Of a stretch of 64,000 nt of DNA, positions 19,211-27,470 are shown in pieces; within the stretch, counting starts at the first letter, position 1; each line of letters opens with the position of its first letter. The notes beneath the pieces were generated by a model. It was not told the DNA's origin. It did not search any database and worked only from the letters and a program-made list of their open reading frames with translations. Source of the DNA: Polynucleobacter paludilacus (GTDB lineage Bacteria > Pseudomonadota > Gammaproteobacteria > Burkholderiales > Burkholderiaceae); assembly GCF_018687595.1 (NCBI RefSeq), contig NZ_CP061298.1, forward strand, positions 1,364,001-1,428,000, read 5' to 3'. The position numbers and the translations under genes were made by a program.

Positions 19211-19747
19211 CTATTTTGGGGCGCTAACCGTTACTAAAGCAGGTCTCAAAACCCGGTCGGCAATGGAATAGCCACGCTGTAAGACCGAAACCACTGTGTT
19301 GGGCTCTTGCTCTGAAGGAACCGAAGCAATTGCTTGGTGGTGGTGGGGGTCAAATTTATCCCCTATCGCAGGATTAATCTCACTCATCTTGCCCTTTTCA
19401 AAGGCACTCAAAAGCTGCTTTAGGGTAATTTCTAGACCCTCTTTAAATGCCTTGGCATCAACCGCTTCGGCGCTGAGTGCGGCATAGAGGCTATCAGTTA
19501 CGGGCACCAAATGCTCTGCAAAGCTCTCAATCGCAAACTTATGCGCTTTCGCGATGTCTTCCACTGCACGACGGCGAATATTTTCACCCTCAGCCTTGGC
19601 TCTCAAAAAATTGTCTTGGGCTTCAAGCAATTTTTGATTGAGCTCCTCAATCATTTGCTCAGGAGTCTGCGCAGTAATTTCTGGCTCGACTGGAGTTTGT
19701 GCTGGCTGATCAGATTCAGTGGAGGGATTTGGATTTTCAGTTGTCAT
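19211..19747 (-). CDS. grpE: Nucleotide exchange factor GrpE
   Basis: Releases ADP from DnaK. The 178-residue protein has an acidic, disordered start, a long coiled-coil (about residues 30-70; [27 protein letters not shown]) and a C-terminal beta-wing ([23 protein letters not shown]) that contacts DnaK. The length agrees with the family (170-200). It has a perfect sigma-32 promoter upstream and a terminator downstream. Confidence 0.97.
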   Translation of the reverse strand: MTTENPNPSTESDQPAQTPVEPEITAQTPEQMIEELNQKLLEAQDNFLRAKAEGENIRRRAVEDIAKAHKFAIESFAEHLVPVTDSLYAALSAEAVDAKAFKEGLEITLKQLLSAFEKGKMSEINPAIGDKFDPHHHQAIASVPSEQEPNTVVSVLQRGYSIADRVLRPALVTVSAPK

Positions 19748-19781
19748 GATGATGTTTTATTAAACCTTTGCTATCTAAGCA

Positions 19782-19809
19782 AGATGGGGGCAAGTTTGCC
19801 AATTTCAAG
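19782..19809 (-). promoter_or_regulatory. Sigma-32 heat-shock promoter of grpE
   Basis: On the minus strand CTTGAAA (19809-19803) is followed after 13 bases by CCCCATCT (19789-19782): a full match to the CTTGAAA-N11-16-CCCCATNT consensus. It starts just after the hemH stop and predicts a start near 19775, about 28 bases before the grpE ATG. Confidence 0.92.
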
Positions 19810-19817
19810 GGATATCT

Positions 19818-20912
19818 CTAAACAGCTTGGGTTTTCGCTAATTCTGCACGCTGATTTCTCAATGACAACTCATCAGCAGACTCGGTACCCAAAGACCAGC
19901 CCAAGAGGTGCTGCTCAGCAATATCTGCAAGTGCATCAATCCAGCTTGGATTGCTATTCAGACAAGGAATATAACGATAGTCCTTACCGCCATGTTCCAA
20001 GAAAATCTCCCGCGCTTCCATTGCGATCTCTTCGAGCGTTTCTAAGCAATCCGCAGGAAAGCCAGGGCAAAAGATATCAACCCTCTTGCATCCCTCTTTA
20101 GCTAATTTCTCAATCATGGGTGCGGTGTACGGCTTTAACCACTCCGCCCTTCCGAAGCGAGACTGAAAGGTAACCAGATATTCACCTGGCTCAAGGCCCA
20201 ATGACTCGCCCAAGAGACGACCTGTTTTTAAGCATTCGCAATGATAGGGGTCCCCCTTCATGAGATTGCGCTTAGGCAAGCCATGAAATGACATGACAAA
20301 ACGATCTCCTGCTACGAAATCGGGACGACCATCTTTTTCCCAGACACTGAGGACTTGATTGCGCAACGCTTGAATATAAGCTGGATGATCGTGATAGTGC
20401 TTGACCAAGCGGAGCTCAGGCTGGTCACGCCAGGTTTTTAGTATTCGAAAGACTTCATCAAAACTCGATGCGCTGGTCGTAGCGGAATACTGCGGGTAGA
20501 GCGGCAGCAATAGCAGACGCTCCATGCCTTGCTCTTTTAGACTCATGAGGACTTGCTCTGTAGAAGGCTCACCATAACGCATGGCCAGATCTACCAGCAC
20601 CGTATGGCCTTGATCAGCAAATACCTCTGATAACTCTTTCGCCTGCAGTCTTGAGTAATGCATTAAAGGGGAGCCTAACTTAGGCAGCCAAATCGAAGCA
20701 TATTTTTTTGCGGAGGCTCCACTGCGAATCGGCAGAATGATGCCGTTCAAAATGCACCACCAAATCACCCGTGGAATTTCTACTACACGAGGGTCAGATA
20801 AGAATTCTTTGAGATACGCTCTCACCGCTTTTGCTGTTGGAGCACTGGGTGTCCCTAAATTCAGCAACAACACTGCAGTCTTGGAAGCGCGTAAATGGGG
20901 ATTGGTATTCAA
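19818..20912 (-). CDS. hemH: Ferrochelatase
   Basis: Inserts iron into protoporphyrin IX, the last step of protoheme synthesis, at the inner membrane face. The 364-residue protein has TAVLLLNLGTPSAPT, LLLPLYPQYSATT, the catalytic-His region MSFHGLPKRNLMKGDPYH, VTFQSRFGRAEWLKPYT and IFCPGFPADCLETLEEI, with the conserved glutamates. It begins 27 bases after hrcA, so hrcA and hemH are probably one transcript, linking heme to the heat-shock region. Confidence 0.97.
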   Translation of the reverse strand: MNTNPHLRASKTAVLLLNLGTPSAPTAKAVRAYLKEFLSDPRVVEIPRVIWWCILNGIILPIRSGASAKKYASIWLPKLGSPLMHYSRLQAKELSEVFADQGHTVLVDLAMRYGEPSTEQVLMSLKEQGMERLLLLPLYPQYSATTSASSFDEVFRILKTWRDQPELRLVKHYHDHPAYIQALRNQVLSVWEKDGRPDFVAGDRFVMSFHGLPKRNLMKGDPYHCECLKTGRLLGESLGLEPGEYLVTFQSRFGRAEWLKPYTAPMIEKLAKEGCKRVDIFCPGFPADCLETLEEIAMEAREIFLEHGGKDYRYIPCLNSNPSWIDALADIAEQHLLGWSLGTESADELSLRNQRAELAKTQAV

Positions 20913-20939
20913 GGCAGATATCTCATCAAAAGAATGTCA

Positions 20940-21950
20940 TTAGGAGCTTAGTGCCCCTGATAATAATTTAGAAGTGATATCCACAATCGGAATCACTCTG
21001 TCATACGCCATACGGGTTGGGCCAATCACGCCTAAGGTTCCAACAATCTGACCATCGACACTATAAGGTGCACTGATTACAGCGAGATCCTCGTAGGGCA
21101 AGAGATCGCTCTCGCCCCCAATGAAGATCTGGATGCCATCGGCATGGCTCGAGACATCTAGGAGTTGCAACAAAACAGACTTCTGCTCTAAGAGGTCAAA
21201 CATCTTGCGTAGCTTATCTAAATTAGAACTGAGATCGCCCACATTGAGTAAGCGACGCTCTCCAGACATGACTACATCGCTTTGCCCCATGCCGTAATCT
21301 GTCACTCCGCTTTGAAGGGCCAAAGCCATCAAGCCAGAAATATCACTCCGTAAGTTATCGAGATCAGATTTAAGATGATTTCTGACTTCAATAAAACTCT
21401 TGCCGGCAAACTGACTGTTAATGTAATTGCTGGCTTCAATGAGTTGACTGGGGGTGTAGTCCTGAGTAGTTGGCAGAATACGATTCTGCACATCACCTTC
21501 AGGAGTGACCACAATCAACAGAATCTTGCCTTCCCCCAAACGCAGAAATTCAATATGTTTGAAGACTTGCGCTCTTTTGGGCGTCATGACGACCCCAGCA
21601 AAATGGGTCAAATTAGACAGAATTTGTGCCGCTGAATTCATGACCCGCTGGGGAGAATCCGGCAGCAAGCCCTTTTCCATCTCCCGAGCAGCGATCTCCT
21701 CAAGAGGTCTAACGGTCACCATGGTGTCCACAAACAAGCGGTAGCCTCTGGGGGTAGGTATCCGGCCAGCGGAGGTATGGGGGCTAGTTACCAAACCCAA
21801 ATCCTCTAAATCGGCCATCACATTACGAATCGTCGCGGCAGAAAGGTCTAGGCCCGAGAACCGAGAAAGCGTCCGGGAGCCAATCGGCTGTCCCTCTTCG
21901 ATATAGCGCTCGATAAGGGTTTTAAGGAGGGTGCGAGAACGGTCATCCAT
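20940..21950 (-). CDS. hrcA: Heat-inducible transcription repressor HrcA
   Basis: Represses chaperone genes by binding CIRCE operators, and needs GroE to stay active. The 336-residue protein has the winged-helix N-terminus ([41 protein letters not shown]) and a GAF-like C-terminal half with [23 protein letters not shown] found no CIRCE-like inverted repeat before hrcA, grpE or dnaK. The likely target groESL starts just beyond the right edge. Confidence 0.96.
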   Translation of the reverse strand: MDDRSRTLLKTLIERYIEEGQPIGSRTLSRFSGLDLSAATIRNVMADLEDLGLVTSPHTSAGRIPTPRGYRLFVDTMVTVRPLEEIAAREMEKGLLPDSPQRVMNSAAQILSNLTHFAGVVMTPKRAQVFKHIEFLRLGEGKILLIVVTPEGDVQNRILPTTQDYTPSQLIEASNYINSQFAGKSFIEVRNHLKSDLDNLRSDISGLMALALQSGVTDYGMGQSDVVMSGERRLLNVGDLSSNLDKLRKMFDLLEQKSVLLQLLDVSSHADGIQIFIGGESDLLPYEDLAVISAPYSVDGQIVGTLGVIGPTRMAYDRVIPIVDITSKLLSGALSS

Positions 21951-21972
21951 GGTGGAAGGGATTGGGTGCCTA

Positions 21973-21981
21973 TGGTTTAAT
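21973..21981 (+). promoter_or_regulatory. Extended -10 promoter element of nadK, leaderless arrangement
   Basis: TGG directly before TTTAAT (21976-21981; 5 of 6 of TATAAT) makes an extended -10 element. It ends 6 bases before the ATG at 21988, so transcription should begin at the start codon. The -35 region is weak. Confidence 0.5.
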
Positions 21982-21987
21982 CGTTAT

Positions 21988-22893
21988 ATGTTAAGCCCAT
22001 CTGCAAATTCTCCTAAAAAAGCCTTTAAACGGATTGCCCTGGTTGGCAAATACCAGGCCGAAGGAATCCTGGCCCACTTACAAGACCTGGCAACGCTGCT
22101 TAAAAGCCTGGACTGCGAGGTTTATATCGAGGCAGGCACCGCAAGTCACTTGGGGCTGAAAGATTTTCAAAGCAAACAGGTCGCTGAATTTTCTGGGTCA
22201 ATTGATTTAACTGTGGTCCTTGGCGGTGACGGCACCATGCTGGCGATTGGACGGCAGTTGGCTGGCAGTAACGTACCCTTGGTTGGCATCAATATGGGTC
22301 GCCTTGGGTATATGACAGACATCCCCATTCAAGATGTTGAAGCCGTATTGCCCAAAATCATTGCAGGTGATTACGAAGCTGACACTAGAACCCTGTTGGA
22401 TGCAGTAGTGATTCGTAATCAACAAGAAATTAACCGCGCTCTGGCACTCAATGATGTTGTAGTGAATCGTTCTGGAATATCTGGCATGGTTGAGTTATCC
22501 GTCAGCGTAAATGGGTCCTTTATGTACAACCAGCGGTCTGATGGTTTGATTGTTTCTACTCCCACCGGCTCTACCGCCTACGCCTTGTCTGCGGGTGGGC
22601 CTATCCTTCATCCCCGTGTTGCTGGTTTCTTGCTCGTACCGATTGCGCCCCACTCCTTATCGAATCGCCCCATCGTTTTACCTGAGGATGTCACGATTAG
22701 TATTCAAGTGGTGGAAGGACATGAGGTGATTGTGAACTTTGATATGCAGTCCCTGACCAATCTACAATCCGGCGACATCATCGAAGTGAGTCAATCCACA
22801 AAAACCATCAGTCTTTTGCATCCTCGTGCTCATAGTGACTACAAAACTTTGCGTGAGAAACTGCATTGGAATGAGTATCCCTCGACATTCTGA
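21988..22893 (+). CDS. nadK: NAD kinase
   Basis: Phosphorylates NAD to NADP. The 301-residue protein has the GGDGTML motif (79-85), the NAD-binding NDVVVNR region and RSDGLIVSTPTGSTAYALSAGGP split across its core (as GLIVSTPTGSTAY). I chose the ATG at 21988: the frame is open further upstream to 21931, but that part overlaps hrcA on the other strand and a -10 box lies just before 21988. recN follows after 26 bases. Confidence 0.96.
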   Translation: MLSPSANSPKKAFKRIALVGKYQAEGILAHLQDLATLLKSLDCEVYIEAGTASHLGLKDFQSKQVAEFSGSIDLTVVLGGDGTMLAIGRQLAGSNVPLVGINMGRLGYMTDIPIQDVEAVLPKIIAGDYEADTRTLLDAVVIRNQQEINRALALNDVVVNRSGISGMVELSVSVNGSFMYNQRSDGLIVSTPTGSTAYALSAGGPILHPRVAGFLLVPIAPHSLSNRPIVLPEDVTISIQVVEGHEVIVNFDMQSLTNLQSGDIIEVSQSTKTISLLHPRAHSDYKTLREKLHWNEYPSTF

Positions 22894-22919
22894 TGTTGCA
22901 TTTATTTGTACGCTAGATC

Positions 22920-24590
22920 ATGCTTCAAAATCTCGCCCTTCGCGACTTCGTCATTGTTGATCAGTTAGAGCTGGATCTTGCCTCAGGGTTTACTGTTCTG
23001 ACTGGTGAGACAGGTGCAGGTAAATCCATTCTCCTAGATGCGCTTGACTTAGTTTTAGGCGAACGCGCCGATAGCAGCCAGATTCGAGAAGGCGCCCAAC
23101 GCGCAGAAATCAGCGCCCTATTTCAAATAGCGGATGAACAGATTACCCATTGCAATCACTGGCTTGATGAGCAAGGCTTTCCATTGGGCGAGGAAGGTCG
23201 CACTCTTCTTCTAAAAAGAACGATTGAAAGTAATGGGCGTAGCCGCGCGTTTATCAACGGTAGCGTCGCAACCCTTGCACAACTGCGTGAAGCTGGAGAT
23301 CAGCTAGTCGACATTCATGGTCAACATGCCCACCAACTGTTATTAAAAAGTGGTGCACAGCGTGAACTGCTAGATCGGCATGCCGGTCTTCTGCCACAGG
23401 TTCATGAGCTTGGTGAGCTCTACAAACAATGGAGTGACTCGCGCAAACGATTAAGCCAAGCAGAAAATGCAGGGCAGGATATCGAGCGTGAACGTGAGCG
23501 CTTGGAGTGGCAATATGAAGAACTCAAAGCACTTTCTCCACTAGAGGGTGAATGGGATGCCATTCAAGTGGATCATGCTCGCCTAGCCAATGCAGCCAAA
23601 ATTATTACGGGCTGCCAAGAAGCTATTGATGGCTTGAGTGAATCTGAAAACTCTGCTGAATCGATTTTGTCTAAGACGAGTCTCAGTATTGGCAGTTTGG
23701 CTCAGCATGATCCCGCTCTAGGTGAAATCAGTCAAGCACTGGAGTCTGCTCAAATTCAGATGGATGAAGCAGTTCATGGTCTTAATCGCTATCTACAAAA
23801 GATTGACTTAGATCCAGAGCGCCTTAATCAATTGGAAGAGCGCATGCAAGCACTTCATGCTGCCGCCAGAAAATTTCGTACTGACACAAATCAATTACCT
23901 CAACTTTTAAGCGAAACCTCTGAGCGATTAGATGCCCTCAGTGCGTCGCAGAATATTGAAGCACTCCTTAATAGAGTACAAGAGCACCAAAGCCTATACC
24001 TTAAATCGGCAAAACTGCTTTCTCAAAAGAGAGCAAAGGCGGCGACTGAATTAGCTAAGTTGGTGACCGCAGCCATGCAGAATTTATCGATGGCCGGCGG
24101 ACAATTGGAAATTGCTCTTAAGCCCTTGGATGAAGGCGCCTCATATGGACTGGAGCAAGTCGAGTTCTTGGTTGCTGGACATGCAGGAAGCACCCCGCGT
24201 CCTTTGGGTAAAGTGGCCTCAGGCGGAGAGCTGGCTCGCATTAGCTTGGCGATTAGCGTAATCACTAGCAAAGCTTCGTTCACACCAACCTTGATATTTG
24301 ACGAAGTCGATGCTGGTATTGGGGGAGCTGTAGCTGAAACCGTTGGCAAACTACTCAGACAACTTGGTGAATCGCATCAAATTTTATGTGTCACTCACTT
24401 GCCGCAGGTGGCTGCTCAAGGGAACCAACATTTCAAAGTCAGCAAATCCCAATCAGGCGATAAGACACTGTCTCAGCTAAATGTCTTAGGTAGAAATGAA
24501 AGGGTGGAAGAAATTGCGCGTATGCTTGGTGGCGCAACCATTACCGATACCACCCGCCGACATGCTCGGGAGCTACTAGAGCAGAGTTGA
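22920..24590 (+). CDS. recN: DNA repair protein RecN
   Basis: An SMC-like ATPase in double-strand break repair. The 556-residue protein has Walker A GETGAGKS (29-36), two long coiled-coil arms (about 150-370), the ABC signature ASGGELARISLAISVI and Walker B TLIFDEVDAGIGG, then THLPQVAAQG. The nadK-recN order is common. I found no LexA box in the 26-base spacer, so SOS control is not shown here. The last 15 bases overlap convergent glnE. Confidence 0.97.
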   Translation: MLQNLALRDFVIVDQLELDLASGFTVLTGETGAGKSILLDALDLVLGERADSSQIREGAQRAEISALFQIADEQITHCNHWLDEQGFPLGEEGRTLLLKRTIESNGRSRAFINGSVATLAQLREAGDQLVDIHGQHAHQLLLKSGAQRELLDRHAGLLPQVHELGELYKQWSDSRKRLSQAENAGQDIERERERLEWQYEELKALSPLEGEWDAIQVDHARLANAAKIITGCQEAIDGLSESENSAESILSKTSLSIGSLAQHDPALGEISQALESAQIQMDEAVHGLNRYLQKIDLDPERLNQLEERMQALHAAARKFRTDTNQLPQLLSETSERLDALSASQNIEALLNRVQEHQSLYLKSAKLLSQKRAKAATELAKLVTAAMQNLSMAGGQLEIALKPLDEGASYGLEQVEFLVAGHAGSTPRPLGKVASGGELARISLAISVITSKASFTPTLIFDEVDAGIGGAVAETVGKLLRQLGESHQILCVTHLPQVAAQGNQHFKVSKSQSGDKTLSQLNVLGRNERVEEIARMLGGATITDTTRRHARELLEQS

Positions 24591-27392
24591 GCTCTTGAAA
24601 ACGCTTTCCCAAAGATTTAATACTGCAGATCTCGCCGCCATAAATTCTGGCTCTAATGCAATATCCATTCGTGTTTTTTCAAATCCATCTAAGCGCAAGC
24701 GGTGCTGCCTAGACCTAAACAGTCGATACGCATTCGAAACTGCCTGGGCAAGCTCTTCACTGATCAATCCCACCTTCGCAGCAACACCTAATAAGGCAAT
24801 GTTTCCGAGGTTCTGAATGAGTTGTGGATATTGAGATGCATAGGCTAGGATGAAAAATTGAACGGTAAATTCAATATCAACCATGCCGCCAGCATCGTGC
24901 TTTAAATCAAACTCATCAGTTGCGTTGGGATGACCGGCATGGACTTTCTGTCGCATCTCTGAAATTTCTCGACGCAAGACATCGACATCACGTGCCTGAC
25001 TTAGCACTGCTGAGCGAACCCTGTCAAAGAATTGACCGACCTGCTTGCTCCCAGCGCAAGGGCGCGCTCTAGTTAAAGCTTGATGCTCCCATACCCAAGC
25101 ACTGTTATCACCCTCACGTAATTGATATCTTTTAAAAGCTTCTGCATTGGTTACCAAGAATCCAGCCGAGCCATTAGGACGTAGACGCGTATCAATTTCA
25201 AATAAACTGCCTGCCGAGGTATATGCAGTCAACCAATTAATCATTCGCTTAGCTAGAAGCCCATACATCTCTTGGGCTGCATAGTTTTGATCTTCCGCCT
25301 CGAATAAAAAGACCAGATCTAAGTCAGATGCATAACCTAATTCTTTGCCACCTAGCTTGCCGTAGGCAATCACAGCAAAAGGTGGCAGGGTGTCAGGATG
25401 TTGATCAAACTTCTTAGCAATACTAGGCCACACACGCTCAAATGCAGTTTGCACAATGAGGTCAGCTAATGCAGACAAATGATCACTAACCTTTTCTACT
25501 GGCAGTGCATTTTGCACTCCGATACCCAAATCAGCCAAGAGGGTAATAAATGTTTCAGTATGGTGCGTCACTCGCAAGACATCCATTGCCTGCTCAGTAC
25601 CGCCCTCATGAGCCATCGCATCATCTAAACGTAAATTGAGATTCGCCTTGACCTCACGCCAGTATTCAACAGGCTCTTGAGTCAGCGCAAGCTCAGCACG
25701 TGGATTTAATAAGTGGTCTAACAGGTGTGGGTGACGAGTAAGATATGAAGCACCCCACTGAGAAGCCCTTAATAGTTGCAAAACATTCTGCAGCGCTTGC
25801 GGATACTCCGCCAATATTGCTAGATATGCTGTGCGTCCTGCTACAGCCTCTAGGAGATCAAAAAAACGTAAGAGCACTTCATCCATATTGGGCGATATTG
25901 CCGTGTCCATCTCCAAAAAATCAGCTGCTTTTCGGACCAGCTTTCTGACAATCCATTGACTCTTCTCTGGCAAAACTTTTTGCTTATGGCTTTCAGTCCA
26001 AACCTGCCAGCGCTTTAAGCTGTTCGGAAAGCTCGTTGCACTAGGTTGCCAATCAATCTCGATCATCTCTTGTTCTAGACTAGCGCCCGCATCCAAAATA
26101 AATGCTTTCTCAAAGTAGCGAGCCACTGCATTTTGGTGCTCGTCTAAGTGAGCCATGAAGGCATTTGCATTTTCGGGCATGGTTCCTAGATCCATACTCT
26201 CAGCCAAACGGATTCTGGAGTTTTGATCGTCTGGCAGGTAATGGGTCTGTTGATCCTCCCAAATCTGAATGCGATGCTCTAAACGACGCAGATAGACATA
26301 AGCTGCACTTAATTGATCAACCTCATCTTTAGGCAAAATTCCTTTTTGAGCGAGCAAATGGAGCACATCCCTCGTTGCCCGAGTTCGGAGTTGGGGCTCA
26401 GTGCCGCCGCGCATCAACTGAAACATTTGTGCCAAGAACTCAATTTCACGTATACCGCCGCGGCCTAACTTGATATCTCGAGAGCGCCCTTCGTGCTTTA
26501 GAGAACGGCGCTCAGCCTCTTGCTGGATTTGCCGGTGGAGCTGGCGAATGGCCGAGATGACTCCATAGTCCAGATGACGTCGATATACAAATGGTCGAAT
26601 CAGCTGCTCTAATTCTTTTTCACAATGCGTAAAAGTATTTGATCTTGGTGATGGCGCAATTAATCTGCCTTTGATCCAAGCGTAACGCTCCCACTCACGT
26701 CCTTGCACAAGTAAATACTCTTCAAGCATCTCCAAACTGCAGACTAGAGGACCGGAGTCACCATTGGGTCGCAACCGCATATCAACTCTAAATACAAAAC
26801 CATTGGCATCATGTTCGGCGAGGCATTTAATTAAACGTTTACCCATTCGGGTAAACCACTCGTGATGAGAAAGGCTTTTAGGTCCGCCTTGAGTCTCCCC
26901 TTCATGCTCGTAGAGAAAAATTAAATCGATATCCGAAGAGAGATTAAGCTCACGTCCACCAAGCTTGCCCATGCCTACTACCATTAAGGGCATTTCAAGA
27001 TTGAGGTCGACGTTCCAAGGCAGACCAAACCGCTCCTTCAAATCAGCGCGAATGAATTCAATGCTGATATTGATAGCTGACTCTGCAAAAAGACTTAGGC
27101 TATGCGTTACTTCGTCTAAGTCAGCCAGGCCGTTGAGATCCCGAAAGCCGAGCCAAAGGATTAAGCGTTGCCTTACCAAACGCAGTTCGCTCATGAATTG
27201 CGCTTCATCGACCTGCTCTTTTTTTAGTAACTCCCGGCAGGGCTTCAGGAGAGCGAGAATTTTGTCTTCATCCACCTGGGTTGCGCCGACCTCGCCAAGC
27301 CACAACTCCCATTCAGGATGGGCACTCAGCCAACGCCCAGCAAAGGTCGAGTGCTTTTTTAAAAATTCCAGCTGGGCTTGAAAATCACGCAT
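24576..27392 (-). CDS. glnE: Bifunctional glutamine synthetase adenylyltransferase/adenylyl-removing enzyme
   Basis: Controls glutamine synthetase by adding or removing AMP according to PII state. The 938-residue protein (E. coli 946) has two nucleotidyltransferase domains: GKLGGRELN at 142-150 with SDIDLIF at 153-159, and a second GKLGGKELGYASDLDLVF at roughly 672-690. The central regulatory helices are between. Both active sites keep the DxD pair, so both activities are expected. It diverges from the yhdP-type gene by 78 bases. Confidence 0.97.
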   Translation of the reverse strand: MRDFQAQLEFLKKHSTFAGRWLSAHPEWELWLGEVGATQVDEDKILALLKPCRELLKKEQVDEAQFMSELRLVRQRLILWLGFRDLNGLADLDEVTHSLSLFAESAINISIEFIRADLKERFGLPWNVDLNLEMPLMVVGMGKLGGRELNLSSDIDLIFLYEHEGETQGGPKSLSHHEWFTRMGKRLIKCLAEHDANGFVFRVDMRLRPNGDSGPLVCSLEMLEEYLLVQGREWERYAWIKGRLIAPSPRSNTFTHCEKELEQLIRPFVYRRHLDYGVISAIRQLHRQIQQEAERRSLKHEGRSRDIKLGRGGIREIEFLAQMFQLMRGGTEPQLRTRATRDVLHLLAQKGILPKDEVDQLSAAYVYLRRLEHRIQIWEDQQTHYLPDDQNSRIRLAESMDLGTMPENANAFMAHLDEHQNAVARYFEKAFILDAGASLEQEMIEIDWQPSATSFPNSLKRWQVWTESHKQKVLPEKSQWIVRKLVRKAADFLEMDTAISPNMDEVLLRFFDLLEAVAGRTAYLAILAEYPQALQNVLQLLRASQWGASYLTRHPHLLDHLLNPRAELALTQEPVEYWREVKANLNLRLDDAMAHEGGTEQAMDVLRVTHHTETFITLLADLGIGVQNALPVEKVSDHLSALADLIVQTAFERVWPSIAKKFDQHPDTLPPFAVIAYGKLGGKELGYASDLDLVFLFEAEDQNYAAQEMYGLLAKRMINWLTAYTSAGSLFEIDTRLRPNGSAGFLVTNAEAFKRYQLREGDNSAWVWEHQALTRARPCAGSKQVGQFFDRVRSAVLSQARDVDVLRREISEMRQKVHAGHPNATDEFDLKHDAGGMVDIEFTVQFFILAYASQYPQLIQNLGNIALLGVAAKVGLISEELAQAVSNAYRLFRSRQHRLRLDGFEKTRMDIALEPEFMAARSAVLNLWESVFKSSTLL

Positions 27393-27434
27393 TCCCCCAT
27401 CTTAATCGCTTCATTCCCTCAAGCCAGCAAAGAA

Positions 27435-27463
27435 TAGTCATCTCCAATGGGCTGAAGGATAAT
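27435..27463 (+). promoter_or_regulatory. Predicted promoter of the yhdP-type gene
   Basis: TAGTCA (27435-27440, 4 of 6) and GATAAT (27458-27463, 5 of 6) are 17 bases apart. The -10 box ends 7 bases before the ATG at 27471, predicting a leaderless mRNA. A GAAGGA sequence 11 bases before the ATG is an alternative reading as a far Shine-Dalgarno. Confidence 0.45.
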
Positions 27464-27470
27464 AGCTCCC

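Noticed and set aside
22894..22919. LexA/SOS box before recN
   Set aside because: No CTGT-N8-ACAG-like repeat is present in the short spacer; SOS control may act from upstream of nadK but is not shown.
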